A stretch of 64,000 bases of DNA, from assembly GCF_000517085.1 (NCBI RefSeq), contig NZ_KI912107.1:4523980-4587979 (forward strand), given 5' to 3'. Positions 17,201 to 26,990 of the stretch are shown piece by piece. This DNA comes from Saccharicrinis fermentans DSM 9555 = JCM 21142. GTDB lineage: Bacteria; Bacteroidota; Bacteroidia; Bacteroidales; Marinilabiliaceae. The notes under the pieces were generated by a model, which saw nothing but the letters and a program-made list of their open reading frames with translations, was not told where the DNA came from and made no database searches. The position numbers and the translations under genes are program-made. How positions within the stretch are numbered: the first letter of the stretch is position 1; each line of letters starts with the position of its first letter.

Positions 17201-18796
17201 ATGTGGGAATATTTACAGCAAGATTATTTTGCTCTTTTCGTTATTATTTGTATAGGTTACCTAATAGGTAATGCTAAATTTAAGGGGATATCACTCGATA
17301 TTTCGGCTATTATTTTTGTGGCACTCGTTTTTGGTCATTATGGTGTGATTATGCCACCTATTATAGAAAAACTAGGTTTAATATTGTTTGTGTATACCAT
17401 TGGTATACAGGCAGGACCGGGTTTTTTTGATTCTTTTAAAAAGCAAGGTAGAACGCTGGTAGTAATGGCAACTGTTGTTATTATTTCGGCATCCTTACTG
17501 ACTTATCTTGCCATTGTATTGTTTCATATTGAAGTTCCAGTGGCTATTGGATTGTTAACAGGGGCACTTACCAGTACTCCAGGTTTGGCAGCGGCCATTG
17601 AAAGTACTGCGTCAACAGGGGTTTCTATCGGTTATGGTATTGCTTATCCATTTGGGGTGATTGGGGTTATATTATTTGTCCGTCTTTATCCTAAATTTAC
17701 GCGAGCTAATATAAAACAAGCCGAAGAGGAATACGAAAAGTCATCGGAGGAAGTCTTTCCTGAGATATTCTTTAAGCACTTTAAGGTGGAAAATGAAAAT
17801 GTGGAGGGAAAAAGCATTGGTGAATTGAGGGTTAGAACCATGACCCAAGGTGTAATATCGCGTGTTAAGAAAAATGGTGAACCCCATGTTCCATCTTCTC
17901 AGACTATATTAAATCAAGGCGATATTATTAAAGTGGTTGGCACTGAAGAGGCACTTAAAAAAGTTGAGCTTTTAATAGGAAGTGAAACCAAAGAACAGAT
18001 TCCTTTGAAAAAGGGTTATGAAATTCAATCTATATTGGTATCTAATGCCAATGTGGTAAATAAAACCATACGCGAAATTTATCAGTGGACGGCTACCTAT
18101 CATGTAACCATTACAAGGGTACGTCGTTCGGGTATTGATATTACACCAACTCCGAATTTACGTTTGCAGATGGGTGATAAAATTAAGATTTCGTGCAGTC
18201 AGGCACATATGCAGTTGGTTACTAAGATATTTGGGGGTAATAGTAAGAAGTTGTCGGATACTAATTTTTTCCCCATTGCTGCAGGTATTGTGTTGGGTTT
18301 CTTCCTGGGAAAATTCTCACTTAACTTTGGCAATTCATTTACTTTTTCATTGGGATTAACCGGAGGGGTCTTAACGGTGGCTATGATTTTAAGCCGAATT
18401 GGGAAAACTGGCTCCATTATCTGGTCTATGACCGGAAGTGGTAACCAATTGCTGAGAACCTTGGGCTTGATGTTCTTTTTAGCCGGAGTAGGAACTAAAG
18501 CTGGAGCACAAATTGTTGAAACTTTTAATCAATATGGGTTCACCTTATTTTTAATTGGGGGCGCACTTACTTTAATTCCCATGATGCTGGGAGCTTTGGT
18601 GGCACGTTGGGTTTTTAAGGTGAATGTTCTTTCTATGATGGGTGCCCTTACGGGATCGATGACCAGTACACCCGGATTGGCTGCTGTGGATCCGATGACG
18701 GAAACCAATGCACCTTCTATTGCTTATGCAACGGTTTATCCGGTTGCAATGGTTTTGTTGATTATCTGCGTGCAGATTTTAGCTTCCTTGGGCTAA
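17201..18796 (+). CDS. YidE/YbjL/AspT-like transporter with paired RCK_C domains
   Basis: A 531-residue inner-membrane transporter. Two homologous membrane halves (about 1-165 and 365-531) each carry the same signature, GALTSTPGLAAA and GSMTSTPGLAAV, which is the duplicated AspT/YidE fold. Between them lie two TrkA-C (RCK_C) ligand-binding domains (about 190-270 and 275-350), both with the ending QGDIIKVVGTEE or MGDKIKISCS. Family members exchange dicarboxylates or amino acids; the substrate here is not predictable. It is monocistronic behind the FNR-like palindrome. Confidence 0.9.
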   Translation: MWEYLQQDYFALFVIICIGYLIGNAKFKGISLDISAIIFVALVFGHYGVIMPPIIEKLGLILFVYTIGIQAGPGFFDSFKKQGRTLVVMATVVIISASLLTYLAIVLFHIEVPVAIGLLTGALTSTPGLAAAIESTASTGVSIGYGIAYPFGVIGVILFVRLYPKFTRANIKQAEEEYEKSSEEVFPEIFFKHFKVENENVEGKSIGELRVRTMTQGVISRVKKNGEPHVPSSQTILNQGDIIKVVGTEEALKKVELLIGSETKEQIPLKKGYEIQSILVSNANVVNKTIREIYQWTATYHVTITRVRRSGIDITPTPNLRLQMGDKIKISCSQAHMQLVTKIFGGNSKKLSDTNFFPIAAGIVLGFFLGKFSLNFGNSFTFSLGLTGGVLTVAMILSRIGKTGSIIWSMTGSGNQLLRTLGLMFFLAGVGTKAGAQIVETFNQYGFTLFLIGGALTLIPMMLGALVARWVFKVNVLSMMGALTGSMTSTPGLAAVDPMTETNAPSIAYATVYPVAMVLLIICVQILASLG

Positions 18797-19009
18797 GATC
18801 CTAGGTCGAGATGTAGATAGAAGGTTTACATGCTTTTGGCCTAATTGTCGTATCATTTTTGCCTGTAGGTGGTGTAAGTAATTTCATAGTGCTATTGGGT
18901 GCTTTAGTGTTTTTTGGTTGTTTTTCTGTTGATAGGGTATAATTATAGGTGTTAGTAACTCTTTTTTTCTATTTTTGTTGTCGTCATCTATTACTTGAGC
19001 AGAGTATTT

Positions 19010-19585
19010 ATGGAAAATAGCCAAAAGATACATATTCGAAAAATTGACTTTAAGTTATTTTTTAATCAGATGTTTCCCAGTTTATGTGTGTTTGCCAATA
19101 GGTTTGTGAAGGATGAGGAGGTGGCCAAAGATGTGGTTCAAGATGTCTTTACTGTAATTTGGAATTCAAGTATCGAGTTTAAAAGTAAAAAGTCGATGCG
19201 TACCTATTTTTATCTTTCTACTAAAAATAAATGCTTTGATTATCTAAAACAGGCGAGAATTAAATCGACATCAGTCTCGGTTGAAGATAGCAATATAGCT
19301 GAAGCGCTTTTGTTTAGTGATTATGAGATTGTTAACGAAATTATTCGTGAAGAAACTTACCGACTGCTCAAAGAATGCATTGAACAATTACCACCTAAAG
19401 CCAAGGAAATATTATTACTCAACTTGAAAGGGTTTAGCAATCAGGAAATTGCTGATCATTTTGGTGTTTCCATAAATACCATTAAAACTCAAAAATTGAA
19501 ATCTTACAGGAAGTTGCGTGAATTATTCGGAGATCAATATGCTTTATGGTTGCTTATTGATCTTTATAAAAATTATTTAAGCTAA
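19010..19585 (+). CDS. ECF RNA polymerase sigma factor, FecI-like (Bacteroidota type)
   Basis: A 191-residue extracytoplasmic-function sigma factor. Region 2 covers about residues 20-85 (LCVFANRFVKDEEVAKDVVQ, DVFTVIW) and region 4 covers about 125-175 (LPPKAKEILLLNLKGFSNQEIADHFGVS, NTIKTQKLKSY). The frame extends five codons upstream to a TTG; I used ATG 19010 (MENSQKI). It is followed by a FecR anti-sigma gene and a SusC protein with an STN domain, the standard surface-signalling trio, so it presumably drives this uptake locus. Confidence 0.93.
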   Translation: MENSQKIHIRKIDFKLFFNQMFPSLCVFANRFVKDEEVAKDVVQDVFTVIWNSSIEFKSKKSMRTYFYLSTKNKCFDYLKQARIKSTSVSVEDSNIAEALLFSDYEIVNEIIREETYRLLKECIEQLPPKAKEILLLNLKGFSNQEIADHFGVSINTIKTQKLKSYRKLRELFGDQYALWLLIDLYKNYLS

Positions 19586-19855
19586 TTGGAGAAGCTATTA
19601 TCATTGTGTTTTTATGCATTCAGATATTAGTGGATACCCTCGTTGTTTTGATTCTTTGTATTGTTGTCGTAATTAAAATAATACTGCTTGGGGTGTTTTT
19701 TTAAGGGGTGTTGTGTATAAAGATTGATTGTTGCAGTTTGTATTCTCTTTTTTTTGGTGTTTTTTTAAAAAATATTCGTTTTTGTTCACCCTTTTTATTT
19801 TACCGTCGTCTCTTTTATATAACAACGATCATAAATTCCTTTTTAAACTGAAGTG

Positions 19856-21043
19856 ATGATAGAAGATAAGGTCAATAACAGTTATCGTATAAGTTATCTA
19901 ATTTCTCAATTTCTGAATGGAAATATAGAGGACGATGAATTGAAGGAGTTGCAGCGTTGGGAAAATTTGAGCTCGAATAATAAGAAACTTGTTGAAGAAT
20001 TAAAAGATAGCGAGTGTCTGGAAGATCGAGATCATAGAATAGATAGAATTAACCTGGAGAGTGAATGGCTCAGATTTTCAAATAAAGTAAAATACAAAAG
20101 AATCACTTTACAGAAGCGGGTAATAAGGATGGCTCAATATGCTGCGATATTATTATTACCATTATCGATTGTTTATTTGGTCTTTCATATGGGCACAGTC
20201 AAGAAATCTCCAGCTTCTTGTGCTCCCTGCGAAATTACCCCGGGTAAGCATTGTGCGCAATTGGTTTTAAGTAATGGGAAGGTGCTTCAATTAGGTTCAT
20301 GTAAGGGGAGTATAAAAGAACAGGATGGAACTATTATTACAACCGACTCAGCCATTGTATTCTATAAAAGGAACGAGGATGAAAAAGTAGAGGGGTTGAT
20401 TTATAATGAGATAAGGGTTGTGCAAGGGCAGGAATATCATATGAGATTGGCCGACGGTACTCAGGTTTGGATTAATTCCATGTCATCCATTAAATTTCCT
20501 GTTCATTTTAGTGAAGGCAAACGTGAAGTGGAAATAACGGGAGAGGTTTATTTTGAAGTAATGCCTAACAAAGAGAAACCATTTATTGTGCATACGCCCA
20601 TTCATGATGTGAGAGTATTGGGCACTTCTTTCAATATAAGTTGTTACGAGAATGATGCTAGTGTTACTACGACTTTAGTCGAGGGAAAAGTGTTAATAGA
20701 AAATATACCAGGAGAGTTAAGTCCTGCACAATTAACGCCAAATCTACAGTATAATTATCACAAATCTTTACATAAGGCGAGTATTGAAGAAGTGGATGCT
20801 ATAGCGTATGCAGCATGGACAAAGGGTTATTTTCAATTTGAAAATGAAACCTTGGAACAGATATTTAAGAAATTAGAGCGGTGGTACAAGATAGATGTCC
20901 TGTACAAAAGCACCAGTAGTCGCAAAGAGGTGTTTAATGGCCGTTTGCCAAGGTTTGAGAATGCATCTACCATTATGGAAATGATAGAAGAAGTGAGTAA
21001 TGTAAAAATATCCCTAAAAGATAATTTGGTAGTGATTGAATAA
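19856..21043 (+). CDS. FecR-family anti-sigma factor
   Basis: A 395-residue membrane-spanning regulator. The cytoplasmic sigma-binding part (about 1-80) is followed by one helix (about 92-112, AQYAAILLLPLSIVYLVF). The periplasmic FecR domain comes next (about 175-280, LADGTQVWINSMSSIKFP and EITGEVYFEV), then the C-terminal DUF4974 domain (about 315-385, FENETLEQIFKKLERWY). The ATG at 19856 is preferred to the GTG one codon earlier. It should hold the neighbouring sigma factor inactive until the STN domain of the SusC protein signals ligand binding. Confidence 0.94.
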   Translation: MIEDKVNNSYRISYLISQFLNGNIEDDELKELQRWENLSSNNKKLVEELKDSECLEDRDHRIDRINLESEWLRFSNKVKYKRITLQKRVIRMAQYAAILLLPLSIVYLVFHMGTVKKSPASCAPCEITPGKHCAQLVLSNGKVLQLGSCKGSIKEQDGTIITTDSAIVFYKRNEDEKVEGLIYNEIRVVQGQEYHMRLADGTQVWINSMSSIKFPVHFSEGKREVEITGEVYFEVMPNKEKPFIVHTPIHDVRVLGTSFNISCYENDASVTTTLVEGKVLIENIPGELSPAQLTPNLQYNYHKSLHKASIEEVDAIAYAAWTKGYFQFENETLEQIFKKLERWYKIDVLYKSTSSRKEVFNGRLPRFENASTIMEMIEEVSNVKISLKDNLVVIE

Positions 21044-21124
21044 TTGTTAGTTGTTTGGACTAAAGAGTTTAAGGGCAATGATCAATCCTTTTCCTAGGTA
21101 AGTAAATTTATATATAATTGAAAA

Positions 21125-21199
21125 AATCTCCTTTTCTAAAGAGACTGTAGAAAACTGGTACTTTCCTACAGTCTCAAGGGGAGATTGTATATTAATCTC
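21125..21199 (+). promoter_or_regulatory. Structured 5' leader of the susC-like gene
   Basis: GAGACTGTAG (21141-21150) pairs perfectly with CTACAGTCTC (21166-21175). An outer stem pairs AATCTCC (21125-21131) with GGAGATT (21180-21186). The same GAGATT can instead pair with AATCTC (21194-21199), so two exclusive folds are possible 20-90 nt before the start codon. No T run follows, so it is not a simple terminator of the fecR transcript. Confidence 0.5.
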
Positions 21200-21215
21200 T
21201 AATCATTACAAAAGT

Positions 21216-24200
21216 ATGAAAAAAAAGTGTGAAAAAACATCCTGTTTTGCTTTAAGCAGGAAACAAAAGATGTTGATTATGAAGATCCAGGTTGTTATAA
21301 TGATGTTTTTAAGTTTGCAGGTATCTGCTTCTGTACTCAGTCAGAAAACAGTTAATTTACAGCTTGTAGACGTAACGCTTAAGGATTGTATTGCAGCCAT
21401 TGAGGAACAAACACAATTGGGTTTTTTATATAATGGGACGGATTTGGAGCAAGTTGTAGGTATTGATCTGAATGCTAAGAACAGATTGGTGGAGGAAGTT
21501 TTGGAGGAGATATTGTATCCGGAAGGATATTCTTTTTCAATTAAAAACAATGTTATTTTAATTAAAAAAGAATTAGAATCAAATGCAAAGATTCAACTAG
21601 CTAAAAGGTTTATTATCAAAGGAAAAGTTAGTGATGAAAACGGGGATCCTGTACCCGGTGTTAATGTTGTTTGTGTAAGATATAGTACTGGTACTATATC
21701 GCAGGGAGATGGCACCTACGAATTAAGCGTTCCTCATTTAAATGTTGCACTGGAGTTTACCTTTATCGGTTTCCACAAACAGACCATTGAAGTTGATGGT
21801 CGTACTGTGATAAACGTGCAGATGGAAACGGAAGTTAGTGAAGTAGACGAGGTGGTTGTTACTGGTATTTTTAATCGGCATGCCGAAAGTTTCACTGGAG
21901 CGGTGGTAACTGTTAAGTCTGATAATTTACAAAGGGTTGCCAATTCGAATGTTTTTGAAAGTATAAAGAACTTAGATCCTTCTTTAAATATAGCATCTGA
22001 TTTTGACCTTGGTTCTGACCCTAACAAAATGCCGGAAATACAATTAAGAGGAACCTCTACTTTTCCTGGTGATGAATCTGGTGATTTACGTGGAGATTAT
22101 CAAGATTCTCCCAATCAACCGTTGTTTATTTTGGATGGCTTTGAATCGAATACGACAACGATTTTTGACTTAGATATGGAACGAGTGAGTAGTATTACTG
22201 TATTTAAGGATGCTGCGGCGAAAGCTATTTACGGATCAAAAGCTGCCAATGGAGTTGTGGTTATTGAAACGAAAAGACCAGAAACAGGTACCATAAGAGC
22301 CACTTACTCGGGTAATGTGAATATTCAAGCACCAGATTTAACATCTTATAACTTGACCAATGCGGTTGAAAAATTGACAGTTGAAAAATTGGCAGGTGAT
22401 TATGAGCACTCTCAAATAGGAGGATTACTTACAAAAGAAGCCTTATACAATGAGCGCATGAAAAGTGCGCTCGAAGGAGATGATACTTATTGGTTGGCAG
22501 CACCAACTCAGGTGGGTATTGGAACTAAACACGCCATATCTGTGGAAGTAGGAGAACAGAAGACCAAGATCATGGCTAACCTATCTTATAATGATGTGAA
22601 AGGTGTTATGAAAGAATCCGGTAGGCAGAATATTGCGGGCTCTCTTAGTGTTGATTATCGACATAAAAGTTTAATGTTCAGAAATATTATGTCGGTAAAT
22701 GCTAATAATAGTGAGGATTCCCCCTATGGCAGTTTTAGTGAGTATGCTAAAATGAATCCTTACTGGGCCGCTTATAATGAGGATGGATCTATAGCAACAG
22801 GTGACGATTATAGTAACCCGTTATACAATGCTACCATTAATACAACTTTGAAGGATTCTTATTTCGAATTTAGAAATAACTTATATGTTGAATGGACGAT
22901 GGCCGAAGGCTTAAGGCTAACAACGCGTATAGGAGTCACGAAAAAAAACAGCGAAGCACACCAGTTTTACCCTGCTAACCATACTAAATTTGATGATTAT
23001 TCCGAGGTGGATTATGCAAGAAAAGGTTCTTATCAATTAAATAATGGTAGCTTATTTAATTTAGCTGGAGATATGAACTTACAATATTCTAAGGTCTTTA
23101 ATGAGAAGCATTTTTTTATGTCGAATATTGGTTTTAATCTAAGTTCAAAGGTGAATAATGAAGTTGTTAATTATGCAGAAGGATTTCCCAGTGATCGGAT
23201 GAATGATATTACTTTTGCATTACAGTATGCAGAGGGTAAAACACCATATGGAAGGGAGAGTAATGTAAGAGATGTTGGTTTACTTGCTGTATTTGGTTAT
23301 GCTTATGATAATCGCTTTTTGTCTGATGTAACCATTCGTCAAAGTGGTTCTTCATTGTTCGGAGCCGATAATAGATGGGGTACTTTTTATAGTCTTGGAC
23401 TGGGGTGGAACATGCATAGGGAGACCTTTCTGGAAAATTCAACATGGCTAAAGCAACTGAAAATTAGATCTTCAATCGGCACCACCGGAAATCAGAATTT
23501 TGATAGTTACCAATCCTTGTCAACTTATAGTTACTATCTGGATCGTACCTATGATGGAGAGTTAGGCTCATACGTGAAAAGCTTGGCCAATGAAAATCTA
23601 AAATGGCAGACAAAACTTGATTTCAATGTAGGTGTTGATATGAGAATTGCTCGTTTATCATTGGCTTTTGATTATTATCAGTCGATCACTGAAAATTTGA
23701 TTACCAGCTTATCTATACCATATTCAACTGGTTATTCAACTGTTTTAGAGAATATTGGAAAAGTAAAGAATGAGGGTTTTGAACTGGCATTGAATTGGCA
23801 AGTGATGCGAAGTAAAAATGGCTTTTTGAATTTGACTTTTTCAGGAGTAACCAATACCAATACTATTCTTGGATTGTCTGATGCTATGAAGGAGTTTAAT
23901 AAAACACAAGATGAACTTGCCAGTCAGTTAAATTATGGAAAACCGGTGGTAAAGTACGTGGAGGGAGGATCGATGACATCCATATGGGCAGTTCCTTCCT
24001 TGGGTATCGATCCTGCAACAGGGCGCGAAATTTATGTAAAGCAGGATGGTACTATAACATATGATTGGGATGCTTTAGATCAGGTTGTTGTAGGTAATAG
24101 TCTTCCAAAATACCGAGGAAATATTGGAGTTAACGGTGAGTATAAAGGTTTTGGGTTTAGTTTTACAGCCCGCTTTCTTGGTGGTTCTGAAATGTATAAT

Positions 24201-24587
24201 TCTACTTTGGTGAATAAGGTGGAGAATATTGATACGGAATATAATGTTGATAAGCGAGTATTTGATGGGAGATGGACAACTCCCGGACAAAATGCTCCAT
24301 ATAAGATTTTAGGAAGTTATTATGATCAAGATATAAATGCTTGGGTTACTAATCCTAAGACTAATCCTACAAGCCGATTTGTTCAGGCAAGAAATGAATT
24401 AACTATCTCATCTGCTACTGTGTACTACGAATTTAAGAGAAAATTAGTGAGAGAAATTGGTATGCACGACCTGAAACTATCAGCGTATATGAATGATATC
24501 TATACATTTTCTAGTATTCAAATAGAGAGAGGTACCAGCTATCCATTTGCCCGTACTATTTCTCTCTCTTTAAGAGCCACTTTTTAA
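21216..24587 (+). CDS. SusC/RagA-type TonB-dependent outer-membrane transporter with STN domain
   Basis: An 1123-residue outer-membrane protein. A signal peptide (about 20-42, ending near VSASVLSQ) is followed by a secretin/TonB short N-terminal (STN) domain (about 47-117). A carboxypeptidase-D-like regulatory domain comes next (about 128-205), then the plug (about 215-350, from VVVTGIFNRHAESFTGA, with LFILDGFES and DAAAKAIYGSKAANGVVVI). The barrel runs to the C-terminal phenylalanine (SLRATF). SusC proteins import bulky ligands captured by SusD. The STN domain marks it as a signalling transporter that talks to FecR, which lies just upstream. Nothing in it shows the ligand. Confidence 0.96.
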   Translation: MKKKCEKTSCFALSRKQKMLIMKIQVVIMMFLSLQVSASVLSQKTVNLQLVDVTLKDCIAAIEEQTQLGFLYNGTDLEQVVGIDLNAKNRLVEEVLEEILYPEGYSFSIKNNVILIKKELESNAKIQLAKRFIIKGKVSDENGDPVPGVNVVCVRYSTGTISQGDGTYELSVPHLNVALEFTFIGFHKQTIEVDGRTVINVQMETEVSEVDEVVVTGIFNRHAESFTGAVVTVKSDNLQRVANSNVFESIKNLDPSLNIASDFDLGSDPNKMPEIQLRGTSTFPGDESGDLRGDYQDSPNQPLFILDGFESNTTTIFDLDMERVSSITVFKDAAAKAIYGSKAANGVVVIETKRPETGTIRATYSGNVNIQAPDLTSYNLTNAVEKLTVEKLAGDYEHSQIGGLLTKEALYNERMKSALEGDDTYWLAAPTQVGIGTKHAISVEVGEQKTKIMANLSYNDVKGVMKESGRQNIAGSLSVDYRHKSLMFRNIMSVNANNSEDSPYGSFSEYAKMNPYWAAYNEDGSIATGDDYSNPLYNATINTTLKDSYFEFRNNLYVEWTMAEGLRLTTRIGVTKKNSEAHQFYPANHTKFDDYSEVDYARKGSYQLNNGSLFNLAGDMNLQYSKVFNEKHFFMSNIGFNLSSKVNNEVVNYAEGFPSDRMNDITFALQYAEGKTPYGRESNVRDVGLLAVFGYAYDNRFLSDVTIRQSGSSLFGADNRWGTFYSLGLGWNMHRETFLENSTWLKQLKIRSSIGTTGNQNFDSYQSLSTYSYYLDRTYDGELGSYVKSLANENLKWQTKLDFNVGVDMRIARLSLAFDYYQSITENLITSLSIPYSTGYSTVLENIGKVKNEGFELALNWQVMRSKNGFLNLTFSGVTNTNTILGLSDAMKEFNKTQDELASQLNYGKPVVKYVEGGSMTSIWAVPSLGIDPATGREIYVKQDGTITYDWDALDQVVVGNSLPKYRGNIGVNGEYKGFGFSFTARFLGGSEMYNSTLVNKVENIDTEYNVDKRVFDGRWTTPGQNAPYKILGSYYDQDINAWVTNPKTNPTSRFVQARNELTISSATVYYEFKRKLVREIGMHDLKLSAYMNDIYTFSSIQIERGTSYPFARTISLSLRATF

Positions 24588-24592
24588 AACCA

Positions 24593-26023
24593 ATGATGAT
24601 GAAAAAGCATATTATATATTTTATTTCGATACTTATTTCGACTATCAGCCTCTCGTGTGAAGATTGGTTGGATGTGAGTCCTAAGGCAGAAGTTGAAGCT
24701 TCAGAATTATTTGAAACAGAGCAGGGGTTCGAAGATGCTTTAAATGGTATTTATATCGGATTGTCAGATTCAAGAACGTATGGTCAGAACCTAAGCTGGT
24801 ATTTGTTAGAGTTTTGGGCGCATCAATATGATGTTTCAGGAGGAACTTTGGAGGAACTACAGAATTATGATTATCAAAACAGCTACTCAGTAAGTAGTAT
24901 TAGTTCAATATGGCTAAACCAATATAATACTATTTCAGAAATAAACTTGTTACTTGAGTCAATGGATAAATATGGTGGCGTTTTAGATACTGCGGTTTAT
25001 AATGCAACCAAAGGAGAGGCTTTGGCATTGCGGGCATTATGTCATTTTGATTTGTTGAGGTTATTTGGACATGGGAACCTTGAAAACAGACCTGAATTGT
25101 GGGAGCGGAAAACCATACCATATGTTAGCTCTCACTCAAATGAAATAGCTGTACAAGAGAGTTATAGCAAAACCTTTCAATTGCTCGAGAAGGATATTGA
25201 AGAGGCTCTGAACTATTTGAATGCAGAGATTATTGTCCAAACCCATATTTGTCACAGGGCTGTTTTAGCTCTTCAGGCAAGGGTTTTTCTATGGCAAGGT
25301 AAAAAAGCTGAGGCATTAGAAGTGGTAGAGAAGTTGCTGCCAGTTATAAATGGAGGTTGGGCTGATGATGCCGCCGGCGCACTTTTTACAGGAGAACACC
25401 TGTTTCATCTAAACGTGACAAAACTGTTTGATTATATGGAACTTTCTTATGAATCACATATAAATGGAACGGTTAATTATAATCAGTTAGTTCAAACAGG
25501 CGATTTTGTGAGAGATATTTACAATATGGATGAGGCAGGGGAAGGAGAGGGACTTTCGGATAGACGATATGTTAAGCAACATACTTTTGTAACCGATGAG
25601 GAGTGGCTTACCACAAAGCTTCAAATTGATGTAGATAATGACAGTCCTTCTGAATATATGATTCCAATGCTTAAGATTGCTGAGGTTTATCTGATTGCTA
25701 TTGAGTGTTATGTATCCAATGGTGAAACACAGGATTTGACGAAAGCCATTGAGTATCTGAATTTTTTGAAAGAGAAAAGGAATATTATGCCTGCGTATTA
25801 TATCTCAGAAACTGGTACTCAAGAAGAGGTAGAAACTGCTATTCTGAATGAATATCGTAAAGAATTTATACAGGAAGGACAACTCTTCTATTTTTATAAG
25901 CGAAAGGGATTGCCATATTTTCCAAGACAGGCGGGACAACCTGTATACGAGATGGATGATGTAAAGTATGTGCTTCCTTACCCAGATATCGAGTTTGAAT
26001 TTGGAAGGATCCAGGAGATATAG
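24593..26023 (+). CDS. SusD/RagB-type surface lipoprotein
   Basis: A 476-residue substrate-capturing lipoprotein that forms the lid of the SusC pore. The signal peptide ends in the lipobox ISLSCEDW (Cys near residue 22). TPR-like helices follow (NEINLLL-type region and KGEALALRALCHFDLLRLFG, about 140-160). The family ending with YRKEFIQEGQLFYFYKRKGL is present. It begins 5 nt after susC, so the pair is translated together. Ligand specificity is not readable. Confidence 0.95.
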   Translation: MMMKKHIIYFISILISTISLSCEDWLDVSPKAEVEASELFETEQGFEDALNGIYIGLSDSRTYGQNLSWYLLEFWAHQYDVSGGTLEELQNYDYQNSYSVSSISSIWLNQYNTISEINLLLESMDKYGGVLDTAVYNATKGEALALRALCHFDLLRLFGHGNLENRPELWERKTIPYVSSHSNEIAVQESYSKTFQLLEKDIEEALNYLNAEIIVQTHICHRAVLALQARVFLWQGKKAEALEVVEKLLPVINGGWADDAAGALFTGEHLFHLNVTKLFDYMELSYESHINGTVNYNQLVQTGDFVRDIYNMDEAGEGEGLSDRRYVKQHTFVTDEEWLTTKLQIDVDNDSPSEYMIPMLKIAEVYLIAIECYVSNGETQDLTKAIEYLNFLKEKRNIMPAYYISETGTQEEVETAILNEYRKEFIQEGQLFYFYKRKGLPYFPRQAGQPVYEMDDVKYVLPYPDIEFEFGRIQEI

Positions 26024-26062
26024 ACTGGGGTAGGTGTATATACCTTTTTATTTTTCGAACTG

Positions 26063-26214
26063 GATATACACAACTGTAATTAAAATTTGTACCGATTAAT
26101 CAAGTTTCGCTAATTTTTAAACATATGCAACGAGTCATGAGAGTGATCTCTCACACAGGTGAATGATTATCACGGCGAGTTCCATATGACCATTAAGAAA
26201 CAAATTATAAACAT
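26063..26214 (+). repeat. Composite leader repeat before the DUF4843 gene
   Basis: The gap after susD holds two sequence modules that recur elsewhere in the window. One ends AAGTTTCGCTAATTTTTAAA (26102-26121). The other contains GAGTTCCATATGACCATTAA (26177-26196) and AAATTATAAACATATG up to the start codon. Related copies lie at 29597-29708, 49471-49570 and 60331-60487. Confidence 0.6.
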
Positions 26215-26979
26215 ATGAAAAAGATAAAATATTTATTACTTCTTTTTTTCGCAATAATGCTGATTGCAGCCTGTGAAAAGATAAGTACACAAATGTATGA
26301 AGAAGAAAGAGCCATGGTTAATTTTAGTGGTACTCTAACTCAGCATTCCTTTGCAAAGACAGGAAATGAGAGTGATACCGTGAATATCCCGTTCTATATA
26401 AATGGGATGGATGTCGATTATGTTAGAACGGTTGCCTTTGAAGTTGTGCAGGATAGTACAACAGCCATTGAAGGGGATGGGGCAGATTACACGATTGTTT
26501 CATCTGAAGTGTTACCTAATGAATTTACGGGGTATTTAAAAGTGAAAGTAAACAAACCTGATGATGATGTTCGTGTTTATTTTAGAGTTCGCGATAATGA
26601 TTATTTTACCGTTGGTGTTGCCACGGAAACAGATCACGACTTATTGTTAACTAATAATTTAACGCCTCCTATTGATTGGAATTTATTGACAGGTCGTGGA
26701 CTCTGGAAGACAAAATATTATCTAGGTACTTATAGTACTGCCTATTATCAATTTATTATTGATGTGACCGGAGAAACGGAAATCCCATATCCGTGGGCTG
26801 TTCCAGGGTATAATAATAATGAGAAATGGAGCTCTGCTGAATCGGCAGCTTTTAAAACAAAGATTACCGCCGAATTAAGAAAATATAATGAGTCCATCGC
26901 TCCTGATGTTTTGCTGCATGATGATGGACCAGCAGTAGGCTTGCCAGTAATTGTAGGTACATATTATCAATTTGATTAA
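26215..26979 (+). CDS. DUF4843 domain lipoprotein
   Basis: A 254-residue surface or periplasmic lipoprotein. A hydrophobic signal ends in the lipobox MLIAACEK (Cys20). The body reads as a beta-sandwich with NFSGTLTQHSF, DTVNIPFYINGMD and YLKVKVNKPDDDVRVYFRV, the pattern of DUF4843. Such proteins accompany SusC/SusD pairs and PKD-like lipoproteins in Bacteroidota, where they are thought to help bind the ligand at the cell surface. The function is inferred from context only. Confidence 0.85.
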   Translation: MKKIKYLLLLFFAIMLIAACEKISTQMYEEERAMVNFSGTLTQHSFAKTGNESDTVNIPFYINGMDVDYVRTVAFEVVQDSTTAIEGDGADYTIVSSEVLPNEFTGYLKVKVNKPDDDVRVYFRVRDNDYFTVGVATETDHDLLLTNNLTPPIDWNLLTGRGLWKTKYYLGTYSTAYYQFIIDVTGETEIPYPWAVPGYNNNEKWSSAESAAFKTKITAELRKYNESIAPDVLLHDDGPAVGLPVIVGTYYQFD

Positions 26980-26990
26980 ACAAAGACACA

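Noticed and set aside
18820-18837. 18-nt string also found at 31492-31509
   Set aside because: The second copy codes for the end of a protein gene, flanks do not match and no repeat boundary is seen; it may be chance in AT-rich DNA.
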